A DNA stretch of 64,000 nucleotides from NCBI GenBank assembly GCA_028720105.1, contig JAQYLI010000040.1, positions 124,001-188,000 of the forward strand, written 5' to 3'. The position numbers and the translations under genes are program-made. The DNA comes from Oscillospiraceae bacterium (lineage in GTDB: Bacteria > Bacillota > Clostridia > Oscillospirales > Ruminococcaceae). Shown in pieces: positions 8,598 through 14,960 of the stretch; within the stretch, counting starts at the first letter, position 1, and each line of letters begins with the position of its first letter. The notes beneath the pieces are model-generated. The model saw only the letters and a list, made by a program, of their open reading frames with translations. It made no database searches and was not told the origin of the DNA.

Positions 8598-9200
8598 TCA
8601 CCTTATATATGGATTTAAAATTTCACGATTTTTGGGCGTGTCCTTTACTTTGCAGACGGTTGATGATCCTTTAGGAGAATCAAGATTTATCCGCAGAACG
8701 CCGTCTTTGATGTCGGCAGACAGGTTTGCCTTTTTCCGCCCGCCTATGTAGACAATGCCCTTGTCGGTCACGAATATCAGTCCACACAGGATAAAATTCA
8801 GAAAGGCTTCACAACAAAGTATCATAAACAGTCCTTGAGACGATAATCTTGAGACATTATTCTCAAGATTATCTGATTGCCTTGATTTTTCGATACGAAG
8901 CAATTTCTCTTCACCGTCAACAGAGCCTTCATCATATTCTTCGGTCAGGACGGACTGATCTTGCTCCCGTAAATCGGCAATTTCGCTTTTATACTGCGAA
9001 GCAAGGCTAAAGCTGAGGTGTGCGTTAAATGCAGCCACCACCGTCAGAACAGAGCATATTATCACATATCCGGCTCCTTTTCCGTGTGCCGTCAGCTTTA
9101 TGCCATTTCTCAAGGCTTTTGCAATGTCTCCGATACAGCCTGCAAGTATAACAGCTTCGATGACGCAAAATATTATAATTATGATATCAAAAGCCTTCAT
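8598..9200 (-). CDS. Membrane protein, tandem paralogue B
   Basis: I do not recognise this 200-residue family. It has an N-terminal hydrophobic helix (FDIIIIIFCVIEAVILAGCIGDI), a second at about 43-65, and a third near 130-150. The C-terminal soluble domain ends KDTPKNREILNPYIR, and its middle (YIGGRKKANLSADIKDGVLRINLD) looks like a small beta domain. It is clearly homologous over its whole length to the next gene upstream (9211-9813). The two stop regions and C-terminal codons are almost identical at DNA level, so the pair arose by tandem duplication. Confidence 0.7.
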   Translation of the reverse strand: MKAFDIIIIIFCVIEAVILAGCIGDIAKALRNGIKLTAHGKGAGYVIICSVLTVVAAFNAHLSFSLASQYKSEIADLREQDQSVLTEEYDEGSVDGEEKLLRIEKSRQSDNLENNVSRLSSQGLFMILCCEAFLNFILCGLIFVTDKGIVYIGGRKKANLSADIKDGVLRINLDSPKGSSTVCKVKDTPKNREILNPYIR

Positions 9201-9210
9201 ATAATACTCA

Positions 9211-9813
9211 TCACCTTATATATGGATTTAAAATTTCACGATTTTTGGGTGTGTCTTTTAGCTTGCAGACGGGAAAAGCTCCGGTTGAACCTTCACAATT
9301 TATCCGCAGCCTGCCTTCTTCGCTGTCGGCATAGTAGGTCCCGCTTTTCCTTTTGCCTATGCGGACAATGCCCTTGTCGGTCACGAATATCAGCTCTCGC
9401 AGACCCAAAACCAGAAGAATTTCGCTCCAGATCATTTTTATAAGCCCATTTATGAAGTTATTTGACGCACTTTCCTCAAGCTCCGATATTTTATGTGCAA
9501 CAAATTGCTCCTCGTCGATTATTGTGACGGCAATGCAGCTTTCCTCATATTTTTCTGTATAGACCACAGAGCCGCGTTCTCTGTAATCCTGAATTTCTCT
9601 GCGGCACTCCGAAAGGGCGGAAAAACTGTCGGCGGCAAAAAATACGTTTGCTGCTGCAAGTGCTGTACATAAAATGACATATCCGAGTCCCATACCGAAT
9701 GCAGTGAGTTTAATTCCCTTTCTCAAGGCATTTGCAATGTCTCCGATACAGCCTGCAAGTATAACAGCTTCGATGATGAAAAGTACTATAATTACGATAT
9801 CAAAAGCCTTCAT
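9211..9813 (-). CDS. Membrane protein, tandem paralogue A
   Basis: This is the first member of the tandem pair and has the same length and layout as paralogue B. An N-terminal helix FDIVIIVLFIIEAVILAGCIGDIANALRKGIKLTAFG comes first, then a second helix and a periplasm- or cytosol-facing middle with many acidic residues. A third helix and the shared C-terminal domain ending KDTPKNREILNPYIR follow. The helices and the C-terminus are conserved, and the middle (about residues 70-120) has diverged, which suggests selection on the anchor and the terminal domain. It is separated from paralogue B by 10 bases. No function can be assigned. Confidence 0.7.
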   Translation of the reverse strand: MKAFDIVIIVLFIIEAVILAGCIGDIANALRKGIKLTAFGMGLGYVILCTALAAANVFFAADSFSALSECRREIQDYRERGSVVYTEKYEESCIAVTIIDEEQFVAHKISELEESASNNFINGLIKMIWSEILLVLGLRELIFVTDKGIVRIGKRKSGTYYADSEEGRLRINCEGSTGAFPVCKLKDTPKNREILNPYIR

Positions 9814-9838
9814 ATGCTGTCTCCTTTGCCGTTCAAAC

Positions 9839-10357
9839 TTATAACATACCTTTCAAGTCGCAAAGCCACTTCGGCGGTATTTCCGCTGTGACGGTAAGTG
9901 TGCCGTTACCGTATTCCCCCACTTCCTCAAAGCCGTTTTCATTGTCGTAAAAATGCACCTCGCTGCAATAAGGGAGAATAGTCAGAAGATCGTCATAGCG
10001 GTGGGAAAAGCGTCTTTTCACGTCCTCCTCGGGAATGTTATGTCCTCCCTTTGAAACACGGTTTTCGATACGCCGAACGCTTTCCTCCGCAGATGATACA
10101 GCCACGTAGTACAGTCGGATATAATAATCCTTTTCCTTGGCGGCAATTATTGTTTTAAGAGTTTTCTTTCCCGACAGAGCAGTCTCTTCGGTAAAGTCGA
10201 TACCTTTTTCAAGGCAGTCAGCCGAAAGAGATTCGGCATTTTCGCAGGTCTCGCAGTCGATTATGATACCCATATCATTTCGCTGAGCTTTTAGAACGCC
10301 TGTCAGACTGCTTTTGCCGACGCCGTTCACTCCGCCGATGATAGTAAATATCTTCAT
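9839..10357 (-). CDS. P-loop NTPase resembling the zeta-toxin/kinase group
   Basis: The N-terminal GGVNGVGKSS at residues 8-17 is a Walker A motif of the zeta-toxin-like type, in which the P-loop immediately follows a beta strand (KIFTIIG). A later segment (YIRLYYVAVSSAEESVRRIENRVSKGGHNIPEEDVKRRF) matches the arginine-rich region of zeta-like proteins, which phosphorylate UDP-N-acetylglucosamine in toxins but have unknown targets in many relatives. At 172 residues it is compact. No antitoxin-like gene is adjacent, so I treat it as a housekeeping-type relative rather than a toxin. GGGAGG precedes the ATG. Confidence 0.65.
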   Translation of the reverse strand: MKIFTIIGGVNGVGKSSLTGVLKAQRNDMGIIIDCETCENAESLSADCLEKGIDFTEETALSGKKTLKTIIAAKEKDYYIRLYYVAVSSAEESVRRIENRVSKGGHNIPEEDVKRRFSHRYDDLLTILPYCSEVHFYDNENGFEEVGEYGNGTLTVTAEIPPKWLCDLKGML

Positions 10358-10377
10358 TTGAACCGCCTCCCGGGAAT

Positions 10378-11028
10378 TTACCTCGTCTTCAGCCCTGCCG
10401 CATATCTGAGATATGGATTAAACTGCCGTTCCTCCACCATTGTAGAGGTCTGACCGTGACCGGGGTAAAGGGTGTAGTTGGTGTTCCTGTCGAATTCATA
10501 GAGCATTTTGAGAGTTTCGTTCATAACGCTGTCATTTCCGTCTATCATATCCGTCCTGCCCATACTGCCGTTAAAAAGAGTGTCGCCGCTGAACATATTG
10601 CCGTCAAGGAGATAGCACACCGAGCCGCTTGTGTGACCGGGAGTGTGGAGGACTTCAAACTCCAGCTCATCTTGTGTGATAACATCACCGTCGCTTACGG
10701 TGACGGCATTTGTTACGGGGTCGATGGGGGGCAGGGAGAAAAACTGAGTGAGATTTGTGCGGTCATTGCTGAGTTTTTCCTCGTCAAATTTGTGTATATA
10801 TATTTTTGCCCCCGTTTCTGCGGCAATGCGTGCGGCTGTGGCAATGTGGTCGCAGTGACCGTGGGTGAGCAGAATTTTTTTCAGCTCAATTCCCTTTTCC
10901 ATAAGGGTTTTTATAATGCTCTCGCCGCCGTAGGGCGCATCAATGAGAACGCCGTTCATATTCTCGGCGGTTACGATATAGGAATTTACTCCGAAATTGC
11001 TCATAGGCGGAAGCTTGATTATCTCCAT
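10378..11028 (-). CDS. MBL-fold metallo-hydrolase (glyoxalase II-like)
   Basis: The product is a dinuclear-metal hydrolase of the metallo-beta-lactamase fold. The THGHCDH motif is at residues 55-61, HTPGHTSGS supplies the next metal ligand, FSGDTLF the bridging Asp and LYPGHGQ the last His. At 216 residues it corresponds to the short hydroxyacylglutathione hydrolase-like proteins common in Firmicutes, whose substrate is often unknown. AAGGGAC precedes the ATG. It follows the EAL-HDOD gene across a terminator hairpin on the same strand. Confidence 0.85.
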   Translation of the reverse strand: MEIIKLPPMSNFGVNSYIVTAENMNGVLIDAPYGGESIIKTLMEKGIELKKILLTHGHCDHIATAARIAAETGAKIYIHKFDEEKLSNDRTNLTQFFSLPPIDPVTNAVTVSDGDVITQDELEFEVLHTPGHTSGSVCYLLDGNMFSGDTLFNGSMGRTDMIDGNDSVMNETLKMLYEFDRNTNYTLYPGHGQTSTMVEERQFNPYLRYAAGLKTR

Positions 11029-11045
11029 AAAAAACAGTCCCTTCT

Positions 11046-11088
11046 TAACAAAAACGGGTGACGAAGGCGCATTGCCTAAGCCACCCGA
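11046..11088 (-). terminator. Terminator after the EAL-HDOD gene
   Basis: On the minus strand CGGGTG and CACCCG form a stem around a partly paired middle, followed by TTTTTGTT. It lies between the EAL-HDOD stop and the MBL hydrolase start. Confidence 0.65.
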
Positions 11089-11123
11089 ATATCTTTGAAT
11101 TAAATTGTGGAAGCGGAAGAGTA

Positions 11124-12368
11124 TCAGTCCTCGCCGTCTCCGAAATCGGTAGCCTGCATAAGCTTATCCCACGTGCTGTTTACGCTCTGAACGCACTCAC
11201 AGTATTTCTCGGATATCATATCCTTGGGTATTCCCAGACCCTCTGCAAGCTCCTTCATCTTTGTCCATTCGGCGTTTTCGTAGGCGATAACAGTATCGTA
11301 AAGCATACCCGATCTGCCTGCGTGGTCGGTGAGGGCAAGCTTGATGTCATCGCTGATTGGCAGCTGTGCCAGCACCTCGCCTATGGGCATCTGCATAAGC
11401 TTGCCCAAGGTGGAGAACATACCCATAAGATATGCCTCCGAACGGGATATAGGCATATCGTCCGCAAATTCCACCAGCTCTGCGCAGAAGCTTCCGCGGA
11501 GGAAGGACAGCTTGATAAGCTCGTCGGGCATAGTGCCGTCATCTGTTTTAAAGGACAGCAGATATATCCACTGCTTGAGCTGACCGAGACCCAGTATTAC
11601 AAGCGCCTGCTTTACCGATTTTGCGCGGTTTTTCAGGGCGAAGTATGCCGAGTTTACAAGCTTGAGGAGTGCGTATGTAAGGTTAACGTCACGTGAAACG
11701 ATCTCCTCTATCTCGTCGATATCCGGCTCGTCACGGTTAACAGCCACCATAAGCATCATAAAGTTGCCCTGCATAACCTTGGATTTCTGCATAGCGGCAG
11801 GCATTTTCTCGGACACATATGAGCCCTGGAAGCTGATACAGCCGTAAAGCTTAGCCTTTTCGTAAGCCTCGGCGCAGTCGATGTTATAGGCTATCATACC
11901 CTTGCCGAAGGACTTGCCGATACGGATAACATTCTCAAGTGTGGGGTCGTTGTGATTTTTGAAATTTACCTTGATATAGTCCACGATGTCAAGTACGCCG
12001 AAGTAACGGGGGGCGAACTCAAAGTCGATAACGGCGATCTTGTAGCCGTTCTGCTTGAACTTGGTTATCAGAGAGTGGGACATAGGATTTGTGATAAGCT
12101 GATCCTCTATCTGGATAACCAGCTTGTCGGTATCGAACATTTTCGGGATATTCTTTACAAGCAGATTTCTGGTAAAGGTGATATATGCGGTCTTGCCGCC
12201 TATGAAATTATCGCTGTCAATGGAGGACAGAAAGGTCTCGATGGCGTTTGCGGCAGTCGTATCATCAGCCTGCCACATCTCTACCTGGTCGTCGGCGTAC
12301 ATTATCTCATAGCCCACAGCCTTCTGATCCTTATTCATAATAGTTTGCTTGACGATATACGGCTCCAT
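11124..12368 (-). CDS. EAL-HDOD domain signalling protein with degenerate EAL
   Basis: The protein has the YuxH-like layout: an N-terminal EAL-type domain (about residues 1-190) and a C-terminal HDOD domain (about 195-400; VSRDVNLTYALLKLVNSAYF, AYLMGMFSTLGKLM). The EAL signature is replaced by YEIMY and the DDFGTG loop by IDFEFAP, so cyclic-di-GMP hydrolysis is unlikely and a binding or scaffolding role is more plausible. The ATG at 12368 follows AAAGGAG at about 12 bases. The GTG used by the ORF track at 12404 lies inside a palindrome only 17 bases after the predicted transcription start, so I prefer 12368 (414 residues). Confidence 0.8.
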   Translation of the reverse strand: MEPYIVKQTIMNKDQKAVGYEIMYADDQVEMWQADDTTAANAIETFLSSIDSDNFIGGKTAYITFTRNLLVKNIPKMFDTDKLVIQIEDQLITNPMSHSLITKFKQNGYKIAVIDFEFAPRYFGVLDIVDYIKVNFKNHNDPTLENVIRIGKSFGKGMIAYNIDCAEAYEKAKLYGCISFQGSYVSEKMPAAMQKSKVMQGNFMMLMVAVNRDEPDIDEIEEIVSRDVNLTYALLKLVNSAYFALKNRAKSVKQALVILGLGQLKQWIYLLSFKTDDGTMPDELIKLSFLRGSFCAELVEFADDMPISRSEAYLMGMFSTLGKLMQMPIGEVLAQLPISDDIKLALTDHAGRSGMLYDTVIAYENAEWTKMKELAEGLGIPKDMISEKYCECVQSVNSTWDKLMQATDFGDGED

Positions 12369-12397
12369 AATACTTACTGCTCTCCTTTGTAGTGTTG

Positions 12398-12412
12398 TAT
12401 TCACCGTGAATA
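12398..12412. promoter_or_regulatory. Perfect 15-base palindrome downstream of the EAL-HDOD promoter
   Basis: TATTCACCGTGAATA is a perfect 7+1+7 palindrome. It lies about 9-23 bases after the predicted transcription start of the EAL-HDOD gene, a position typical of a repressor operator. No regulator can be named. Confidence 0.45.
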
Positions 12413-12427
12413 AATAGTCTTAAATAT

Positions 12428-12456
12428 ATTATACCACAAGGCTGCAAAAATTTCAA
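12428..12456 (-). promoter_or_regulatory. Promoter of the EAL-HDOD gene
   Basis: On the minus strand TTGAAA and TATAAT are 17 bases apart, with TGG just before the -10 box (extended -10). Confidence 0.65.
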
Positions 12457-12628
12457 CTATGCGGCAGTAATTTTTTAGGATTGTTTTTTGTGCAATTTTT
12501 CGTAATCTGACAAGATCCGAGCCTGAAAGGGGAGAAAAGATCCGCCTGCCCCGTAACACAAATTACCTCTGCGGAATATAATAAGCAAGACGGAGCATAA
12601 ATATCCGTCAATTGAAAGGGTGATCTGC

Positions 12629-12859
12629 GTGAATAAGCACATCATTGCTTTTGCTTCCGTGACCTATGCAAACAAGGCGAAGTCTGTATTTGAAAAATAC
12701 GGCATATCCGCAGAGGTAAAGCGAACTCCGGGCAGTCTTTTCCGGGGCTGCGGCTACAGCGTTACCGTGGAGGGACGTTCCGACAGGCTCGTCAAGATAA
12801 TGGAGGACAACGGCATTTCATATAGATCCATCAGCAGTCTGCAAAGCGGCGCAAAATAA
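12629..12859 (+). CDS. DUF3343 protein, putative Se/S carrier-like
   Basis: A 76-residue protein with the DUF3343 layout: an N-terminal beta strand (HIIAFASVTYANKAKSVFEKYG), a central RTPGSLFRGCGYSV with the conserved cysteine, and a C-terminal helix. Pfam describes the family as putative Se/S-carrier-like; the actual role is unproven. I place the start at the GTG at 12629, 8 bases after GAAAGGG, instead of the GTG at 12620 that overlaps that ribosome site. It precedes the cysteine desulfurase gene by 22 bases, which fits a sulphur or selenium transfer pair. Confidence 0.8.
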   Translation: MNKHIIAFASVTYANKAKSVFEKYGISAEVKRTPGSLFRGCGYSVTVEGRSDRLVKIMEDNGISYRSISSLQSGAK

Positions 12860-12881
12860 AAAACGGAAGGAATGATCTTAT

Positions 12882-14033
12882 GTGATATATTTTGACAACG
12901 CAGCCACTACGTATCCGAAGCCCGAAAGCGTGCGAAGAGCGGCTGCGGAGGCGATCGTAAGATACGGCGGCAACCCCGGACGAAGCGGACACAAAATGTC
13001 AATGGACGCAGCGCAGGCTGTTTATACTGTCCGCGAAAAGGCAGGGGAAATGTTCGGCGCCCCTCCCGAGAACGTAATATTCACCGCAAACTGCACCGAG
13101 AGCCTTAATATGGCGATAAAAGGGCTGGCAGAGCGTGACCTGCGGGAGGGCAGACCGTTTCACGTAATAATCTCCTCCTTGGAGCACAACTCCGTTTTCC
13201 GCCCGGTTCACGAGCTGACCAAAAGGGGACTCACCTACAGCATTGCCGAGGTCACTGCGGACGATACCGTAACGGTGCATAACTTTGAGAGTCTTGTAAC
13301 TCCCGTTACCAAAGCGGTCATCTGCACCCTGGGCAGCAATGTTACGGGGCAGCTTCTTCCCTACGAGCGGATAGGCGCAATGTGCCGCAGGAAACGCATA
13401 TGCTTTGTGGGAGACGGAGCGCAGGTATGCGGAGTTATCCCCGTAAATCTCAAACGGGATAATATAAACATTCTCTGTATGCCCGGTCACAAGGGACTGT
13501 ACGGCATTTCGGGAACGGGACTGCTCATTACCGACGGAAAATACCCCATTTACCACATCTTAGAAGGCGGAACGGGCAGCACATCTCTCGAAGCGGAGCA
13601 GACGCCGTTTCTCCCCGAGGGACTCGAAAGCGGCACCGTAAATACCGTTGGAATAGTTACCGTGGGAGCGGGGATCGACTTCATCAAACGTTTAGGCGCC
13701 GATAAGATCCATTCCCGTGAGAGCGAGCTTTGCCGCCGCTTTGTAAGTGCGCTTGAGAACGAGAGCCGTGTCAGGATATACAGACGGGAGCGGTGCAGCT
13801 ATCTTCCCATTGTTCTTTTTAATGTGGAAGGCTACTCCCCCGAAGAAACTGCGGCGCATCTCAGCGACAGCGGCTTTGCCCTCAGAGGCGGACTTCACTG
13901 CTCGGGCCTCGCCCACCGCAGCGCAGGAACGCTTCCCGAGGGCGGCGTAAGATTTTCCCCCTCCGTTTTCAACACTGCCGCCCAGACCGATATGCTTGCA
14001 GACGCTGTAAAAAAGCTGGCTCATTCCTCCTGA
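12882..14033 (+). CDS. Cysteine desulfurase / selenocysteine lyase family aminotransferase (class V)
   Basis: This PLP enzyme probably removes sulphur (or selenium) from cysteine (or selenocysteine). The N-terminus FDNAATTYPKPESV is the class V signature. The PLP lysine is K204 in CMPGHKGLYG, and a candidate persulfide cysteine is C340 in LRGGLHCSGLAH. Its 383 residues fit the family of cysteine desulfurases found beside DUF3343 genes rather than NifS/IscS, and there is no iscU nearby. The GTG start follows GGAAGG at 11 bases. Confidence 0.88.
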   Translation: MIYFDNAATTYPKPESVRRAAAEAIVRYGGNPGRSGHKMSMDAAQAVYTVREKAGEMFGAPPENVIFTANCTESLNMAIKGLAERDLREGRPFHVIISSLEHNSVFRPVHELTKRGLTYSIAEVTADDTVTVHNFESLVTPVTKAVICTLGSNVTGQLLPYERIGAMCRRKRICFVGDGAQVCGVIPVNLKRDNINILCMPGHKGLYGISGTGLLITDGKYPIYHILEGGTGSTSLEAEQTPFLPEGLESGTVNTVGIVTVGAGIDFIKRLGADKIHSRESELCRRFVSALENESRVRIYRRERCSYLPIVLFNVEGYSPEETAAHLSDSGFALRGGLHCSGLAHRSAGTLPEGGVRFSPSVFNTAAQTDMLADAVKKLAHSS

Positions 14034-14064
14034 TGTGCATATGTATGGTTTAGCAAGGCAATAT

Positions 14065-14110
14065 GAAATTCACCGCCGCTCCTTTTTTGAGAATGGGGCG
14101 GCGGTAAATT
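14065..14110 (+). terminator. Hairpin after the cysteine desulfurase gene
   Basis: ACCGCCGCTCC and GGGGCGGCGGT form a long GC-rich stem about 35 bases after the stop. The following T-run is weak (AAATTTACAT), so termination is probable rather than certain. Confidence 0.55.
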
Positions 14111-14125
14111 TACATAAAATTTTTC

Positions 14126-14154
14126 TTGACAATAATAAAAAACTATGATATACT
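14126..14154 (+). promoter_or_regulatory. Promoter of antisense RNA 1
   Basis: TTGACA (14126-14131) and TATACT (14149-14154) are separated by exactly 17 bases, with TG one base ahead of the -10 box. The predicted start is near 14161. An almost identical copy lies 427 bases downstream. Confidence 0.8.
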
Positions 14155-14160
14155 GAAAAT

Positions 14161-14266
14161 AAAGAAGCAGCCGTGTAGACGGTGTGCTCCCGATTAGGTA
14201 TTATGTCACTAACAAGATGTTAGTAACTGACCGTTCAAGGTGCAATTTGGGCGGTCAGTCTTTTTT
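14161..14266 (+). ncRNA. Candidate antitoxin antisense RNA, module 1
   Basis: A short plus-strand transcript of about 106 bases is delimited by a consensus promoter and a strong terminator. It can form a 5' hairpin (AGCAGCCGT...ACGGTGTGCT), a second hairpin (ACTAACA-AGA-TGTTAGT) and the terminator (ACTGACCG...CGGTCAGT then CTTTTTT). The terminator stem contains the stop codon of the minus-strand peptide, and the whole RNA is complementary to the 3' part of the peptide mRNA. This is the arrangement of Firmicute type I modules such as txpA/RatA and bsrG/SR4. It encodes no convincing ORF. The ends are predicted, not measured. Confidence 0.7.
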
Positions 14267-14353
14267 GTCATTTCGGTATTTCAGAATATCTATTATAAGG
14301 CGAATTATGTCAATGGCAAGCGCTGACAACGCACATACTTCGATTATCGTCAT
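14255..14353 (-). CDS. Small amphipathic membrane peptide, candidate type I toxin 1 (32 aa)
   Basis: The ORF track misses this gene because of its size. ATG is preceded by GGGAGGGAGGTG at about 8 bases. The peptide starts MTIIEVCALSALAIDIIRLI and ends with a charged tail (KYRNDKKD). A single hydrophobic helix carries regularly spaced charges D15, R18, D22 and K25, giving one charged face, as in the toxin TisB. It is driven by a consensus promoter and has a leader of about 115 bases that can hide the ribosome site. A sister copy with 28 of 32 identical residues follows at 14681. I did not match it to a named toxin family; the toxin role is inferred from architecture. Confidence 0.75.
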   Translation of the reverse strand: MTIIEVCALSALAIDIIRLIIDILKYRNDKKD

Positions 14354-14468
14354 ACGAATTTTACACCTCCCTCCCGAGAGGATTTTGCGAGGGAAAGAGG
14401 AGACATCACCGCCTACCGTCAGAGTTATAAACTCTATATGGCTGCTTCAGTTTTTGGTACTATGTACC
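14354..14468 (-). promoter_or_regulatory. Structured leader of peptide mRNA 1, ribosome site sequestered
   Basis: In the minus-strand leader CCUCUUUCCC (14391-14400) can pair over 10 bp with GGGAGGGAGG (14366-14375), which is the ribosome-binding site. Further upstream a 5'-terminal hairpin GGUAC-AUA-GUACC and a 6-bp hairpin AGAGUU-UAU-AACUCU are present. Module 2 keeps all three elements with different bases. Confidence 0.6.
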
Positions 14469-14474
14469 GATTTA

Positions 14475-14503
14475 ATTATACAATTTCCGATTTCAATTGT
14501 CAA
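14475..14503 (-). promoter_or_regulatory. Promoter of peptide gene 1
   Basis: On the minus strand TTGACA and TATAAT, both perfect consensus, are separated by 17 bases. The predicted start is near 14468. Confidence 0.8.
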
Positions 14504-14552
14504 ATTACAATTCGATTACAAAAGCGGCGGTTATTTTGCTTTAAATTTTTTC

Positions 14553-14581
14553 TTGACAATAATAAAAAACTATGATATACT
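14553..14581 (+). promoter_or_regulatory. Promoter of antisense RNA 2
   Basis: TTGACA and TATACT are separated by 17 bases, matching the promoter of module 1 base for base in both boxes and in the spacer. Confidence 0.8.
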
Positions 14582-14587
14582 AAAAAT

Positions 14588-14692
14588 AAAGAAGCAGCCG
14601 TGTAGACGGTGTGCTCCTATGTGGGTTTTGTCACTAACCTGATGTTAGTAACTGACCGCTCAAGGTAGGAACTTGGGCGGTCAGTCTTTTTT
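14588..14692 (+). ncRNA. Candidate antitoxin antisense RNA, module 2
   Basis: This RNA of about 105 bases has the same three hairpins as module 1. Its terminator stem is longer (ACTGACCGCTCAAG with CTTGGGCGGTCAGT, then CTTTTTT). The stretch after the first hairpin (TATGTGGGTTTTG) differs from module 1 (CGATTAGGTATTATG), and the second hairpin has a different loop, so the two antisense RNAs may prefer their own mRNA. It overlaps the last bases of peptide gene 2, including the stop codon. Confidence 0.7.
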
Positions 14693-14779
14693 GTCGTTTC
14701 GGTATTTCAGAATATCTATGATAAGGCGAATAATGTCAACGACAAGCGCTGACAACGCACATATTTCAAGTATCGTCAT
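14681..14779 (-). CDS. Small amphipathic membrane peptide, candidate type I toxin 2 (32 aa)
   Basis: ATG follows AAGGGGGTG at about 8 bases. The peptide begins MTILEICALSALVVDIIRLI and shares the charged tail KYRNDKKD with peptide 1. Differences are conservative (I4/L4, V6/I6, A13/V13, I14/V14), and several codons differ silently, which shows selection on the protein after the duplication. D15, R18, D22 and K25 are kept. The stop codon lies in the terminator stem of antisense RNA 2. The mRNA probably ends at the hairpin AGCACACCGTCTACACGGCTGCT followed by TTCTTTATTTT, which is the antisense RNA's first hairpin read from the other strand. Confidence 0.75.
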   Translation of the reverse strand: MTILEICALSALVVDIIRLIIDILKYRNDKKD

Positions 14780-14892
14780 ACGAATTTTACACCCCCTTCC
14801 CGGGGAGGTTTTGCGAGGGGAAGAGGAGACATCACCGCCTACCGTCAGAGCTTTTGGCTCTTATGGCTGCTTCGGTTTTGGTACTATGTACC
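14780..14892 (-). promoter_or_regulatory. Structured leader of peptide mRNA 2, ribosome site sequestered
   Basis: CCUCUUCCC (14818-14826) can pair over 9 bp with GGGAAGGGG (14793-14801), the ribosome site. The upstream hairpin is AGAGC-CAAAA-GCUCU, where module 1 has AGAGUU-UAU-AACUCU, so paired bases have changed together. The 5' GGUAC-AUA-GUACC hairpin is identical. Confidence 0.6.
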
Positions 14893-14898
14893 GATATA

Positions 14899-14927
14899 AT
14901 TATACATTTTCCGAATGCTATTGTCAA
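14899..14927 (-). promoter_or_regulatory. Promoter of peptide gene 2
   Basis: Perfect TTGACA and TATAAT boxes with a 17-base spacer on the minus strand, matching the position and boxes of peptide promoter 1. Confidence 0.8.
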
Positions 14928-14960
14928 ATTACAATTCGGTTACAAAAGCACATTCTCACC

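Larger units (their letters stand above)
14116..14942. repeat. Tandem direct duplication of a roughly 400-bp module
   Basis: Two similar units (about 14116-14515 and 14543-14942) have a period of 427 bases. Each contains an antisense RNA promoter, antisense RNA, peptide gene, leader and peptide promoter in the same order. Coding and promoter parts are most alike; the base of the antisense RNA between its first two hairpins has diverged. Confidence 0.85.

Noticed and set aside
9839-10357. Zeta-toxin system reading of the P-loop gene
   Set aside because: No epsilon-like antitoxin gene lies beside it and it sits among housekeeping genes, so I do not call it a toxin.
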